A stretch of DNA of 64,000 nt from the NCBI GenBank assembly GCA_023512835.1, contig CM042085.1:50959569-51023568 (forward strand). Reading direction: 5' to 3'. Shown in pieces: positions 1 to 11,427 of the stretch. Each line of letters begins with the position of its first letter. The first letter of the stretch is position 1. The DNA is from Taxillus chinensis. Taxonomy: Eukaryota; Streptophyta; Magnoliopsida; Santalales; Loranthaceae. Under the pieces are notes generated by a model that had not been told where the DNA came from, made no database searches, and saw only the letters and a list, made by a program, of their open reading frames with translations. Both the position numbers and the translations under genes were made by a program.

Positions 1-297
1 GCAGCTCCAAATGCTCTAAAATTTCTGTGGTAGGTAGAGGACCTCATTCTAAGCAACTTTTGTTCTTGAGCGCCAATTGTTTGTGGCCATCTACTATATC
101 AAAAGTGAGCTCCAAAATCTGCCAAAACAGCTTAAAACCGCAGGTATATGCATAGCATCTTCCTAGGGCATAAATGTACGTTATCACTTGTCACATGCAC
201 CTCCCAAAAGTCCCCTCTTGGGCTCATCTCTTACCTCAAACTTGTGCACCAACATCCAAGGTGTTTGTGGTTAACTTCTTACACACGGGTCATTACA
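1..297 (-). repeat. Gy-A 3' LTR, partial (window edge)
   Basis: Matches 6626-6922 base for base without gaps, with about eight substitutions by eye. The boundary at 297 is fixed by the end of this match and by the adjacent purine tract. In sense orientation this is the first 297 bp of the LTR (U3 start TGTAATGACCCG). Confidence 0.9.
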
Positions 298-313
298 TCC
301 TCTCCCCCTTAAG
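298..313 (-). other. Gy-A polypurine tract
   Basis: On the minus strand a run of A/G (core AAGGGGGAGAGGA) directly precedes the LTR start. Just upstream lies GAGGACGAAAAGTC, a motif also found next to the purine tract of Gy-D. It fits the primer site for plus-strand DNA synthesis. Confidence 0.8.
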
Positions 314-3300
314 ACTTTTCGTCCTCGAAAAGAAATGACATACGAGGAAAACAAACACAAGCTACCCATTTGCCACACGGCGAGCCACAACACCCAAATG
401 GGTCATACACCGCGCACAGCACATAACAGCACATAGCAAGGTACCACCATAATCCATAACTACATGCATCACAATAATGCATATAACACATATCCGCATG
501 TCACAAATCCACATCTCAAAACACATCACAATGATGAACACATGTCTAAAAGACAAAACAAATACACCAAATCATACACAACTAATACAAGAAAACACAT
601 CACAATCCCTTGGCCAACAGCCACCAACAGCCACCTCCCACTCTTAAGGTTGTTCGTCCTTGAACAACATTGGGTGTTGCTCACGCATCATGGACTCACA
701 TTCCATGTCTCCTCTGCAGGACGTGTCGGCCCCTAAAAGACAACACACCTTCCAAAACGCACATGCTGATGCACATCGCCCACAACCATTCACATACCCG
801 CGACTGAAGATATCACACCATAACACACATGAAGGCACGTACCCACAGACCCAATACAACACAGCATGATAAGGAAACACATATTCTAATCTCACAAACA
901 ACCCTTGTTCTCCTCACCTAACACATGTCACAAGTATTCACATGTCACGATAGTATAAGACATATACGCCCATCACCAACACGTTTAACAAATCACATAG
1001 GTCACAGAGCAACTCACATCATAAACACCACCACAAGGAACAACTCACAAACAAAACACTACTACACGTTTAACGTTCCACTGCCCATTCACCAACATCA
1101 TACAAACTCATCCGCAGGGAGTGTCCTCACAACCTTCCCACCTTTGAACTTTTCGTCCCCGAAAAGAGAAATCAAGTAGTAAACATCACGAGAAGCTCAA
1201 AGCAACACATAACACCCAGGAGCACAACCAGAACTAGAGCTTGGCCAATTAGCGTGCTGACAACAACTCATGTGAGCAAGTCTGACAACAGTGAGGTTAA
1301 GAAACCTCCCACATAGTCGCTAAGACCCCGACAACCGAACAAGGCCAACACCATAAGCCTATGCATGAAGTATCCATTCGCTAGAATTCATATGATTGAA
1401 TGAGAAGTCACTACATCGACATAACAGGGTACTCGGTGTTAGACGCCTACTCGTGTCACAATAGGACCAACACTCCACAATGTAAAATACCTAATAATGA
1501 CACCACTGAGATTTGATGTCAACGGACACCAACAATTTACAACGCAACCACACTCCATATGTAGACCTTACACTGACAGCAAACACAAAGAGGTCACAAG
1601 GAAACACAAACAAACAAGAGAAAAGCATTATGCAAACCACAATCATAGTCCCACACAGGGATATCACCACAGCAGCACCTGCATCACAGCTGAAATCGCC
1701 TCACTCTATAGCGATACACGCAACAACAGAACCCAACCAATGCCAAAGGGAACTCAAGATGACTTACAATCCAGGACACAACTACAGCAGGATGAAGTTT
1801 GCTCTCCACCAATTCGGTCACAATCAACAAGACGCCCAATGAAATCCAAGGAGTAACTCAAAACAACAAATGCAGTACCACACACAACCACAGCAAGACC
1901 AAAATCCACCATCCGGCTATCACATGTCACCGACCGTGAGGATCGACTAAAAGAAGTCTATGAACCAGAACACTACACTATAACGCCTCTCGGACACTTC
2001 GTGCTAGCATCCTTGATCACGGTTAAATAGGTATCCGTTAAGGTCCCACAGCCTGCATACTAACTGAGGCGTACACTACAACCCAAGTGTTAACGCCTTT
2101 CCGAGTCGGCAAACACCAAACGCAATGAAGTGGAACTTATCCTCTGACATCGGTGAAGTATAACTAACACAGCTCTCTCTCTGACTAGGAAAAATCCTCC
2201 CACCTGCAACAAGACAATTGATCCCTCTGTGTCGCCATTCACAGGTCACAAGGGAATTCTTTGCCTCTATGACATACTCCACCTCATGGCCTACCAACTC
2301 CCCTATACCAACCATCGCGTTCCATCTCGATACACCAACAAAAGTCTCAAATACACCAACACCTTGATGGCGTGAACCATCTCACTTACCGTGTGATACT
2401 ACACATGAAAGGTTTTCGAGGAGAACAGATATAGATCATCCGCCTACCACCACCGCTCCAAAACATACACCCTTGTGATATCCGCCCGACATAAATCTCT
2501 CCCCATGGAGTAGCACTAATACCCTTTTTAAGCAAAAACTGCCGACTGACTCATAAATAACACTAATACCCTTTTCCTAGCTTATCAACACTTTAATATT
2601 AAACATCACACCAGATAAGGAATAATATGAATAACATCACATCTAACACTTTTCTTCATCCCCACACCACGCTTAATATGCCACTACACCACGCCTCATC
2701 CTCCTCTACACATATGTGTCACAACACCCACACGTAGCAACTCTGCTATATGCCTTTACCGCAGATGCAACACATACAACAACACAATACCACATTTTTC
2801 AGCACACAAGCAATGAAACACAAAACACCTAATGAGTAGAACGTACCAGCCTTACACCTTCTCTCCTCCTCTAAGCCTACTTCCCACAAGATACGAATCA
2901 AAGGAATGGCCCTACCATGCCAAAGTACACCCTCCGCCCCTAGAGAAAGATAGCCCGAACAAGGCCTGCCAAATCTCACTTGCTTACCTCTTTTTACCAA
3001 ATTGATGCACCGGGCATAACCCTCAAAACCCACTCATAGCCGCTAGTTCAATTCTAGAACACCGCACATTTCATACACGCACAAACTGGTTTCACAACAT
3101 ATCTGTTTTACATTACTCGGTGTTTTCGACACACCATAAGCACGACACATGGCTACTGCTTGGCCATCTGAGAACCCATAACACCTATATAATCACTAAC
3201 AAGAACTAGCAACGACCACCCTAGCCAACAAGTCAACACCTCATGGACCCAAGGAGCGGCTATACTAGCTGTGTTTTCCTCCTTCAACCATAACACTTGG

Positions 3301-3649
3301 AAAGGTAACCATAGGAATATCCCTTTCATGTAGTATTTCAACACATACCTCTATCCGCATAAAAACACATTTCTATTACTCAAGGTTGCCAAGGAGGGGT
3401 CACACAACAACCCACAAGCCATCACCTCACACCTCAAGCTCTACTAGCTAGCCAGTCTAAATTTCCTCCCACTAGAAAAAAGGTTGCCTACAAGATTTGG
3501 TTACTTTGATTATCCACATGTGCCAAAATTGAATATCACTCACTTATAAAATCAACACCCATATTTTTATTAGTTACTCATTATTCTTCCAGCGTTATAA
3601 ATATATATCCCCTAATAGGTCACCACCCACATCCATTCGAAATGCTAAC
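314..3649 (-). other. Gy-A interior, no recognisable gene
   Basis: About 3.3 kb where pol would be expected. Reading frames on both strands are short and of low complexity (Thr/His/Asn-rich on plus, Cys-rich on minus) and show no retroelement motif. Two weak echoes of the PPT-proximal GGACGAA motif occur near 648-660 and 1148-1165. I see nothing else that can be supported. Confidence 0.6.
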
Positions 3650-4207
3650 TCAAATGGGACACGATAGGGTCCACCCAGCCTCACATAAACCAGTACGAGA
3701 CTCAACCGACAACCCACCAAAGGGGCACGATACCACTAGTGAATTTCTGTCTTGCTCTTCCACTGGCCTCACTAAGTAGTCCTCCTGCCTCCAAATCGGG
3801 ACTCGGCGTTGAGTTTTACCCCTAGCTTGCTGAGCCAGTCCCCTAGCATCACTCCCGGCCCTACTAAAACAGACTGTACGGAGACGTCCTGCTTTTCCAC
3901 ATAGGTAACACCGGTACTGCTTCTTGGCACACTCTCTATTCCAGTGCCTCGGTTGTCCACAACAAGCACAATCTTTTGAGAAACAGGACTCAAACGGGAG
4001 TGTGAGGGTTGACAGCTCTCGGCGTACCTCGCTCCTAATCAGTTGTCGAATCGCATCCCTCACCTCTGGAATAATCGATCTCAAGACGCCAACCTTTGCC
4101 GTGATTAGTCTATCACCTTCAGCCTGCGGCTCTCTCACTTGGCCAACCTGGGTCGCGGCCTCCTCTGTTACCTCAATAGTCGCACGACTTATAGTTTCCA
4201 GAAACAT
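3650..4207 (-). pseudogene. Gag-like fragment with paired CCHC zinc knuckles
   Basis: An open stretch of 185 codons on the minus strand, about 670 bp downstream of the primer-binding site, where gag belongs. Near residues 110-145 there are two knuckles in tandem, CCGQPRHWNREC and CYLCGKAGRLRTVC. The first fits C-x2-C-x4-H-x4-C. The second has Leu-Arg where the knuckle histidine is expected, so it is damaged. Paired knuckles are typical of gag in Del/Tekay-type chromoviruses, where they bind RNA during packaging. The N-terminal capsid part is not recognisable and no protease DTG motif follows. I read it as a gag remnant in a non-autonomous element; it is unlikely to give a working product. Confidence 0.65.
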
Positions 4208-4879
4208 TGGTTAAGCGAAAAGGTAGCGCTCCAGATTAACACTAAATGATCTCAACAATCGCGAGACCACTACCGACTAAGCAGCTTAAGCTATAACACG
4301 CATTATTACCACACAAATTTACAAATTTACCAAACAAATTTCACAGACTATACAAATTTACACTCCATCGCATTGCTCATAACCTCGTTTATTGCACACG
4401 ATACCAAACAAATCACATGCTTAATCATTCACAGAACACCAACATTATTACATATTTAATTTAATGTATTTATTTATTTATTTATTTCTTTATTATTATT
4501 ATTTTATTTTATTTTGTTAACAGTTCACAAGCCACAAGTTTCCAAGCACACAGTTTCAATTCCGTAATTTCTTTTCCTTGCTTTCATGTTCAAATTACCA
4601 CAAAAGATCAGAGTTGCACAGATTAACACTTTATCACATTATTCATGCTTTCCTACCACATACACAGCTTAATCACAGTTTTCACACAATCACACATGAG
4701 CAATATATGCAACTAGTGCCCTAATGCCAATGTATGCAAATCCTACCTCAGGTCTGGCCTACCCCAAGTACACCGTAGAGGCTCAAAGAGGACCGTGTTG
4801 ATCAGGCACGTCCCTCCAGGTTCCTCCAAAGGACTCAAGATAACCAGATCCGCCCACTACCCTAGGCCAACTAGACCAT

Positions 4880-4891
4880 GCTCTGATACCA
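4880..4891 (-). other. Gy-A primer-binding site (initiator tRNA-Met)
   Basis: The minus strand reads TGGTATCAGAGC, the usual plant initiator-Met primer site, three bases inside the end of the 5' LTR. It fixes the element's orientation. Confidence 0.9.
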
Positions 4892-5364
4892 TATTGTCAC
4901 GCCCCGGATTTCCAACCCGAGGAAACCGGTACGTGACTCCCCTTTTGCCCACACGGGGGCAAAGTGGTTAGGATACAAACCCTGAATATAACATTTTAAA
5001 ACATCCACAACACATTCAAGAAAGTAATGTTCATTAAAGCAATCCACAATCCAAACCAGTCTTTATTATAACAAAATCCTCTTTTCCATCCATCCCCACT
5101 GGGGTTACAACAATTCCCACAAAATAACATAAATAAAAGACAGTAAAGTAAATAAAGTCTTCCACCTTGGGGTCCCACCTAACGCCTGTAGGTTCCTGAA
5201 AGAAAACACAACATAGAGGGAGGGGTGAGCAACCACAGCTCAGTAGGGATCATGTCTCCCCAACCCATCCCATGCTCCTAGCGTCTACATGAGGGTGTGT
5301 ACAGGTGTAGTGTAGTGACAATAAGATATAAACAGGATGTATTCCACAATCACACGGCATACAC

Positions 5365-5630
5365 ATATCCACAGCCATACAGGCTTAGCCATATAGGTTA
5401 ACATATCCACAGCCACTCAGGCTTAGCCACACGGGCTAACATATCCACAGCCACTCGGGCTTAGCCACACGGGCTAACATATCCACAGCCACTCAGGCTT
5501 AGCCACACGGGCTAACATATCCACAGCCACTCAGGCTTAGCCACACGGGCTAACATATCCACGGCCACTCAGGCTTAGCCACACGGGCTAACATATCCAC
5601 AGCCATATAGGCTTAGCCACACGGGCTAAC
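5365..5630 (-). repeat. 38-bp minisatellite, seven contiguous copies
   Basis: Seven back-to-back units start at 5365, 5403, 5441, 5479, 5517, 5555 and 5593. Each begins ATATCCACAGCC and ends CACGGGCTAAC or a close variant. The first and last units are the most diverged, as expected when unequal exchange homogenises the middle. Flanking degenerate relatives with CACAGGCAT and ACCAAACAC continue to about 5940. Confidence 0.92.
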
Positions 5631-6288
5631 AGTTCCAGTCCCGAGCTTCCACAGCCACTGAGTTCCACAAACACAGCATACAAGGTCACACAGGCATTAA
5701 ACCAAACACGTAGCATACACACTTTCACAGGCGTAATACCAAACACTTAGTTCGCACAGCCAATCAGGTATAAAATCAAACACCTGGCATGTAGAGTCTC
5801 TCAGGTATTTTACCCAACGCTTAACATGCATACATTCACAAACCCACAAACCCAGTCACATAGGCATATTACCAAACACCTACTAGGCATATTCACACAG
5901 ACATATTCACACAGGCATTTTACCGAACACTTAATATGCACTCACCATCCAACACCAGAAAACATCAAAAACCGCCATTGAAGGCCAACATTCATATAGG
6001 AGGTCACACCTATATGAATTTACATATAAATAGTATAACAATAATAACAGAAGCTCTATAAATCCTCTACACAGGGTCTAACCCCAAAACAGATCAGGTG
6101 AGACAGAACCCCTACCTTAAGGCAAATCCTCCTTGCTCCCGCGCTAGACGCCGTCCTCCCCATGCAAGATGCTCTGGCAGCAACCAGCAGCTCCCATTCC
6201 TTCCCTCTCTCTAGCTCTCTCTCTCTCTCTCTCTACGACGGCTGCAGCAGCTGAAGAGAACCTTAAACCTAAAACATGGAGTCTTCAC

Positions 6289-6370
6289 CTCCTTATATAG
6301 ACAACACAACACCGAAACGACGTAGTTTTGATTAAGTGAATCCCAGCATCAAAACAACGTAGTTTTGATG
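6289..6370 (-). promoter_or_regulatory. Gy-A LTR core promoter: ACGT palindromes plus TATA box
   Basis: On the minus strand, a 24-bp palindrome with one mismatch (6347-6370, arms ATCAAAAC/GTTTTGAT around AACGTAG) is followed by a second copy (6313-6330) and then by CTATATAAGG (6291-6300). The order palindrome, palindrome, TATA repeats in the related solo LTRs. Promoter function is inferred from position. Confidence 0.6.
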
Positions 6371-6600
6371 GAACAAGCTATGACCTTCCCACATCCATAC
6401 ACACCAAAATACTCACTATTTGAACTTGGTCCTTTAGAAAGAAATCATCAGCAAAACAAAAGGAAGACAATCATGCAAAAATATACCTGCACGCCAATTT
6501 GCACGCCAATTCCCCAATTGACGTGCAGCTCCAAATGCACTCAAACTTTACCCCAAACCTCCTTGCATCTTGTAGAGGCCTGAGAAGCAAAAATATGCTT

Positions 6601-6627
6601 GCACGTGAAATGGGTGAATTCACGTGC
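6601..6627 (-). promoter_or_regulatory. G-box hairpin in Gy-A U3
   Basis: Perfect 9-bp inverted repeat, GCACGTGAA and TTCACGTGC, with a 9-bp spacer. Each arm holds CACGTG, the plant G-box bound by bZIP and bHLH factors. Looser copies lie at 6488-6530. Equivalent hairpins occur in the other gypsy LTRs of this window. Confidence 0.6.
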
Positions 6628-6922
6628 AGCTCCAAATGCTCTGAAATTTCTGTGGTAGGTAGAGGACCTCATTCTAAGCAACTTTTGTTCTTGAATGCCA
6701 ATTGTTTGAGGCCATCTACTATATCAAAAGTGAGCTCCAAAATCTGCCAAAACAGCTTAAAATCGCAGGTATATGCATAGCATCTTCCTAGGGCATAAAT
6801 GTGCGTTATCACTTGTCACATACACCTCCCAAAAGTCCCCTCTTGGGCTCATCTCTTACCTCAAACTTGTGCACTAACATCCAAGGTGTTTGTGGTTAAC
6901 TTCTTACACACGGGTCATTACA

Positions 6923-7053
6923 ATTTGCCTTCATGCATTGCATCACGTAGACATGTAGATCCATGCATACATCCTTACTCACTCACATGTTCATGCATAC
7001 ATGCATGTCAAAAAACAAACAAGCAAAATATAAGAGAAAAGAAAAGGGAGCTT
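6923..7053. other. Unassigned 131-bp spacer
   Basis: Lies between the Gy-A LTR and the first recognisable Co-1 gag sequence. It does not resemble the leader of the same copia family seen at 57113-57173, so something else has been joined here. It contains several CATGCAT/ATGCATAC repeats. I see no gene. Confidence 0.5.
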
Positions 7054-9076
7054 ACCGTAGTCCACTTCTGTTCAATACCCGCCTTAACTCTGGAGGTGTG
7101 TAAGAGCCCATCCCCAACTGCAGTAGCAATGAAAATGTTGATCCAAGCACAAATGCTCAACCCGTTGCTCCTTAATAATGGAGTTCTAGATTCACTATAA
7201 CAAAACCGCCAAAATTTACACTTGATCTTTTCTCCCAGTGGAAAGCTCACATGAGAATGTTCATGATATGTCATGATCATCTAATGTGGCCTAGTCTTCA
7301 TCAGAAGCTTCTCATTCCAATGATCAACAGAAAAATAGAGTTAGAAGGCCAAAGACTGATGCTAAACTCACCAATGAGGAAAGAGCCTGATAGTACGCTA
7401 GTGAAAAGGCTCTGGCTTACGTAACATCATCTTTGGATTCTGAAGCTTTCACGAACGTCCAGGGCTACACAATAGCAAAAGCTATATGAGATAAACTGAC
7501 AATCCTTTATGAGGGAAGTCACCAAATGCAGAATGTCATCTGTGCTCTCAGACAGAACTTTGAGAGCTTCACTCACAAACCTGGCGAATCCCTTGAGAGC
7601 ATCTATCAGAGATTTGGCAAGCTCATCCTTGATCTAAAAATGAGCATTATACGAAATTTCAAATCAATGACAAGTTTTTTCGTTCCTTGTGGGATCGCTA
7701 CTACTCCAAACCAGCTCCAGATACAGGCTGACAAGAACTGGCAGTATGCACCCCTCAAAGAACTCTACGGTGAGCTACAGACTCATGAGGTCAGGTTCAA
7801 ATACACTGACCGAGATGAGAAAATCGCTCAAAAAGAAAAGGGGGAAGCTTTTAAAGCTATGGAATGTTTGAGTGTACAGCGTGATGATGATACGGAAGAG
7901 TCAGAGAACTCTGACTCTGACGTTGATGAAGAAATAGCCCTTCTGGTCAAATCCTTCGAACGGTTTTTGAGGAAAAGCAGAAAAGGATTCAGAAGAGGCT
8001 CCTCCTCATCATCTAGAAGAAGGGAGCAATCAGAGTTTACCTCCCATGATTGTTATAACTGTGGGAAACCAAGTTACTGGGCCAAGGATTGCAAATCTAA
8101 AGCAAAGACGGCCGATAAAAGTGACAAGGTTAAACCCCGATGCTTTACCTCAGAAAACAACAAGAACAAGAGGAAGGCGTTCATCTCAAAGTACATCAGT
8201 GGCTCGGAAGAAGAGGAGGAATCCTCTGATGATGAGCCAACCGAGAAGCCGAACGTCTTCCTTATGGCAAACACTGAGGTACCTTCTATCTTTGAGCTAA
8301 TGAGAAGATTAGAATCTCTTACCGCTGAACGTGATCATGAAAAGAATGAGAGATTAATAATTACTCAAATGTACAAAGACATGAGTGGTTAGGCTAAGCA
8401 TCTTGAATTTACTGTTTCTAAGCTTGAAAAGGACATAGCTGACTTTAGGAGTAAAGAGGCTTGGTATCACGATCTTAGAGCTAAAAATCATTTGCTTAAC
8501 ACCAACCTCAATGGCCTAATAGTAAATCTTAAAAGACTCAAAAATGAACTTGAAAAGGAAAAGGAAATAAATTATAACTGGTTAAAATCAGGGGAAATAG
8601 CCTCTACATTTAGGACTGATCTGGACGATATCCAAGTCAAACCTGGCCTTAGCTCTGAACCATCAAATTCCACACAAGCTACTGAGTGTCCCTTGGACAA
8701 CATTCTGAAACTAACCAACCTTTATCCTGTTAGTACATATAAACCATTGGATGGTATTATTTCTGGTGGCACCATAGTTTATGACTGTGGAAGTGAGGCT
8801 GTTACTGCTAATCTCGAAGTAGTAGCACCCGTACCTAAAGAAGAAAGGAAGGTTGCTGCAGTTAAAGCCGAAACTATAGCACCCAAAAAGAAAGGAAAGG
8901 CTAAGGCTGACGGATCTAGGGCCAAGAGCGCGTCACCCAATCGCAAAGGATTAGGCCATAAGGATCAGCGTAGAAAACCTATTAAACCAAAGAAACATGT
9001 ATCCCCTATTTATGCTCCGCATCATAGTGTCTGTTCCATCTGTAGAGAAATAGGCCATTATCACTATGAGTGTTGA
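7054..9076 (+). pseudogene. gag: Co-1 gag (capsid/nucleocapsid), broken
   Basis: The first part, 7057-7525, is recognisable by its match to the gag start at 57174 (the RLNSGG and PPKFT...LFSQWKA segments) but has several stops. An open stretch 7526-8392 carries the copia capsid region and ends its homology block with KELYGELQTHEVRFK. A nucleocapsid knuckle CYNCGKPSYWAKDC follows, where the canonical histidine is Tyr. After a TAG stop near 8390 the frame continues (8492-9076) with a Lys/Glu-rich coiled-coil-like stretch, a basic region and a second C-x2-C-x4-H-x4-C motif, CSICREIGHYHYEC, close to the stop. A gag this long, with a second distal knuckle, is usual in Sireviruses. Gag would form the virus-like particle in the cytoplasm; this copy cannot do so. 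Confidence 0.85.
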
Positions 9077-10637
9077 AGTCTGTATGATGACTGGCTTTGT
9101 AATCAAGTTCACATTAATAAAGATCAGTTCATCAAAAAGGGTTCTTCAAGCAAATCTAAATCTAAATCTCAAAGGAGTAACTCTCCTAAGAAAACCCAAG
9201 TAAAAGAAGTAACTGACACTACTAAAGTAAAGTCAACATGGAAAGTTAAAGTTCCTAACAAAGCAAAATCCAGAACTGTTAATACTGTTGTTGTTTCTCC
9301 TAACCACCTAAAACAAATTTGGGCACCAAAAGTGTAATATGTTGTCTTGCAGGAGCATCTCTGGAATTCACTACCAGACCACTTGAAGTCAAAGATCAAT
9401 CAAAGTAAGTGGATAATTGATAGCGGATGCTCTAGATATATGACGGGTGATAAGTCTGTACTCGTAAATGTTACTGACAAACGAGGACCATCCATATCAT
9501 ATGGTGACAATAGCAAAGGTAAGACCATAGGGTATGGCACTCTAACCAACGGCTGTGTATCAATTACAAAAGTTGCACTAGTCGAAGGTATGAAGCATAA
9601 TCTGCTGAGTGTCAGTAATTTATGTGACAAGGGATTCACTGTTTCATTCCTATCCAACACCTGCACAGTTAGAGATAACTTACCCGGAGATATTAAGTTA
9701 TCCTGATCAAGAGATGGGGACATATATTCAGGGGTCTTAAGAAATAATTCTCCTGATCCTGTATGCTTCCTCACTACAGCATCAAATGAAGAGAGTTGGC
9801 TATGACACAAGCATTGCGCGCACTTAAATTTTAAGACTCAGTCTAAATTAGCATCGTTTGACTTGGTCACTGGCTTGCCCAAACACAAGTACTCCAGAGA
9901 CTCTCTCTGTCGAGAATGTCAACTGGGCAAGCAGATCAAATATAGCTTTAAGAGCAAATCTATTAATTCTATATCTGCTCCTTTACAACTTCTTCATATG
10001 GATCTCTATGGTCCCATTTCTATTGCTTCTCTTACTGGTGCGAGATACACCCTTGTGGTTATCGATGACTTCACTAGATATACATGGGTGATGTTCCTGA
10101 AATTAAAGGATCAAACCTTTGAACATCTAGTAGATCTCTTCACCTAGATAAGCAATTCACAAAGACTGAGCATCGAATGCATCAAGAGTGATCATGGTAA
10201 GAAATTTGACTTTTCAAATATGAGGTCATATTGTTCTGAACAGGGCATTCAGCACGACTTCTCTGCACCCAAAACTCCACAACAAAATGAAGTTGTTGAG
10301 CATAAGGATCGCACATTAGTCGAAGCTGGTAGATCAATTTTAGCAGGGGCAAAGCTTCCTCTCAGTCTATGGGCTGAAGCTGTGTCAACTGCATGCTATG
10401 TTCAGAATAGAACTCTAATCATTAAGTCTACCATGACAACACCCTATGAGATATGGAGAGGTAGGAAGCCATCAATCTCCCATTTCAAAGCCTTTGGGTG
10501 TACTTGCTACGTGTTAAACAACGGCAAAGAGCCCCGAAGTAAATTTGAGCCAAAATCCAATAATGGTATCTTTGTCGGATACTCTTTATGTAGCAAGGCT
10601 TATCGCGTTTTCAATAGAAGTCTAGCTGATTTTTTTG
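9077..10637 (+). pseudogene. pol: Co-1 protease and integrase (5' part of pol), broken
   Basis: Protease: WIIDSGCSRYMTGD at about 9409-9450, the copia aspartic-protease active site (DSG kept). Next comes the GAG-pre-integrase region, with HKHCAHLNF and LCRECQLGKQ (about 9808-9935) supplying the His/His/Cys/Cys zinc site. The integrase core follows: first Asp in LLHMDLYGP (about 9998), second Asp in IKSDHG (about 10186) and Glu in the PQQNEVVEHKDRT block (about 10280). Stops fall near 9337, 9703, 9804 and 10145, so it is dead. The frame stops matching copia at about 10637, where Gy-B begins, and resumes at 21469. The product would have cut the polyprotein and inserted the cDNA. Confidence 0.88.
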
Positions 10638-11427
10638 AGTTTTAAATTAAAGTATAAGTCTTAAACATGCAAAATGCAGAAACTATTGAGATTGTAATGC
10701 AATTCGAAGATAGCAATGAATTAAAGGATCTAGGATCACAATTTCACCACCCAATGCCTGATAATATTCCGGTTATGGTACTTGCTTAAAAACATTTGAT
10801 TAATTCCAAGTTTATAATGGTCATCACCCACTGCCCTAACACTTGGTCCATGAAAAGGGAAGTTTAAGTCTTTTAAACCATTTGGTCCATGAGAATAAAA
10901 GTGTTCAAAGGAAAACAATCAATTCAACAGATACAGATTTGGTCCATCATGTAATGTCAAATCTAGTTCATCAAATTCTACCCTAGACAAGGGTTGAGAT
11001 AGTCTAATCATGCATACATCAGACCTTGCATTAAAACATTGATGAACTAATTAAAAACCCAGAATTCCATATAACAACAAGCAAAATTCCATAATCCAGA
11101 ACATTACAAGACCTTGGGGGCTACATTGCTCCCCTAGAAATAAGGTTTTACCCTATAATCATTCTCACAATCACCATAAACCCAAAATAACACATGATTA
11201 CAGTACCAGTAGAGAGAGAGAGAAATAGAGATGATTGATAGCCCCAACACTTCTCCTTCTCTGCCAGCAACCCCTTGCCGTCAAACTCAACAGCTGCTTC
11301 TATCTCCAAGAACGTCTCTCTCTATCCTCTGTCTGCGTCTCAGCCTCCAAGAATTGATGCGTTGCTGCCTCCAAGATCCCTCCTCTTATAAGGCTACAGG
11401 TATTGTATAAAGTGTGCCCTAATGCCA
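10638..11427 (-). repeat. Gy-B 3' LTR, internal fragment only
   Basis: Corresponds to 19912-20711 of the complete LTR with few mismatches. It lacks the last ~160 bp of the LTR on the Co-1 side and the first ~760 bp (U3) on the element side. The junction with Co-1 shares GTCTAG and TGATTTTTT with the LTR, suggesting a microhomology-mediated deletion. A GA microsatellite lies at 11212-11221. Confidence 0.85.

Larger units (their letters stand above)
1..6922 (-). mobile_element. Gy-A: Ty3/gypsy-type LTR retrotransposon, pol-less derivative
   Basis: Minus-strand element read from its 5' LTR (6922 down to 4895) through an interior of about 4.6 kb to the start of its 3' LTR (297 down to 1, cut by the window edge). 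In sense orientation the LTR opens TGTAATGACCCG and closes GGGGCGTGACA. An initiator-Met primer site lies just inside the 5' LTR and a purine tract abuts the 3' LTR. The interior shows only a gag-like zinc-knuckle remnant; I find no protease, reverse transcriptase, RNase H or integrase motif. It therefore looks like a large non-autonomous derivative (LARD-like) or a heavily decayed chromovirus. The two LTR parts can be compared over 297 bp and differ at about eight positions by eye, so the insertion is fairly recent even though the interior is non-coding. Confidence 0.85.
4895..6922 (-). repeat. Gy-A 5' LTR (2,028 bp)
   Basis: Complete LTR on the minus strand: TGTAATGACCCG at 6922 and GGGGCGTGACA ending at 4895. 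It contains a G-box hairpin (6601-6627), ACGT palindromes (6313-6370), a TATA box (6291-6300), a CT microsatellite (about 6216-6234) and a 38-bp tandem array (5365-5630) towards its 3' part. The same LTR type recurs at 27229-28281, 44739-46726 and 48322-48786. Confidence 0.9.

Noticed and set aside
464..1856. Several plus-strand frames of 60-119 codons in the Gy-A interior
   Set aside because: Thr/His/Asn-rich low-complexity translations, antisense to the element, with no motif and no homologue in the related LTR elements here; chance frames.
4880..4891. tRNA-like sequences at primer-binding sites (also 19726, 24223, 35083, 57115)
   Set aside because: Only 11-18 bases complementary to tRNA 3' ends; no cloverleaf, so not tRNA genes.
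5365..5630. Regular 38-bp repeats resembling a CRISPR array
   Set aside because: The units are contiguous with no unique spacers, lie inside a plant LTR and have no cas-like neighbours; this is a minisatellite.
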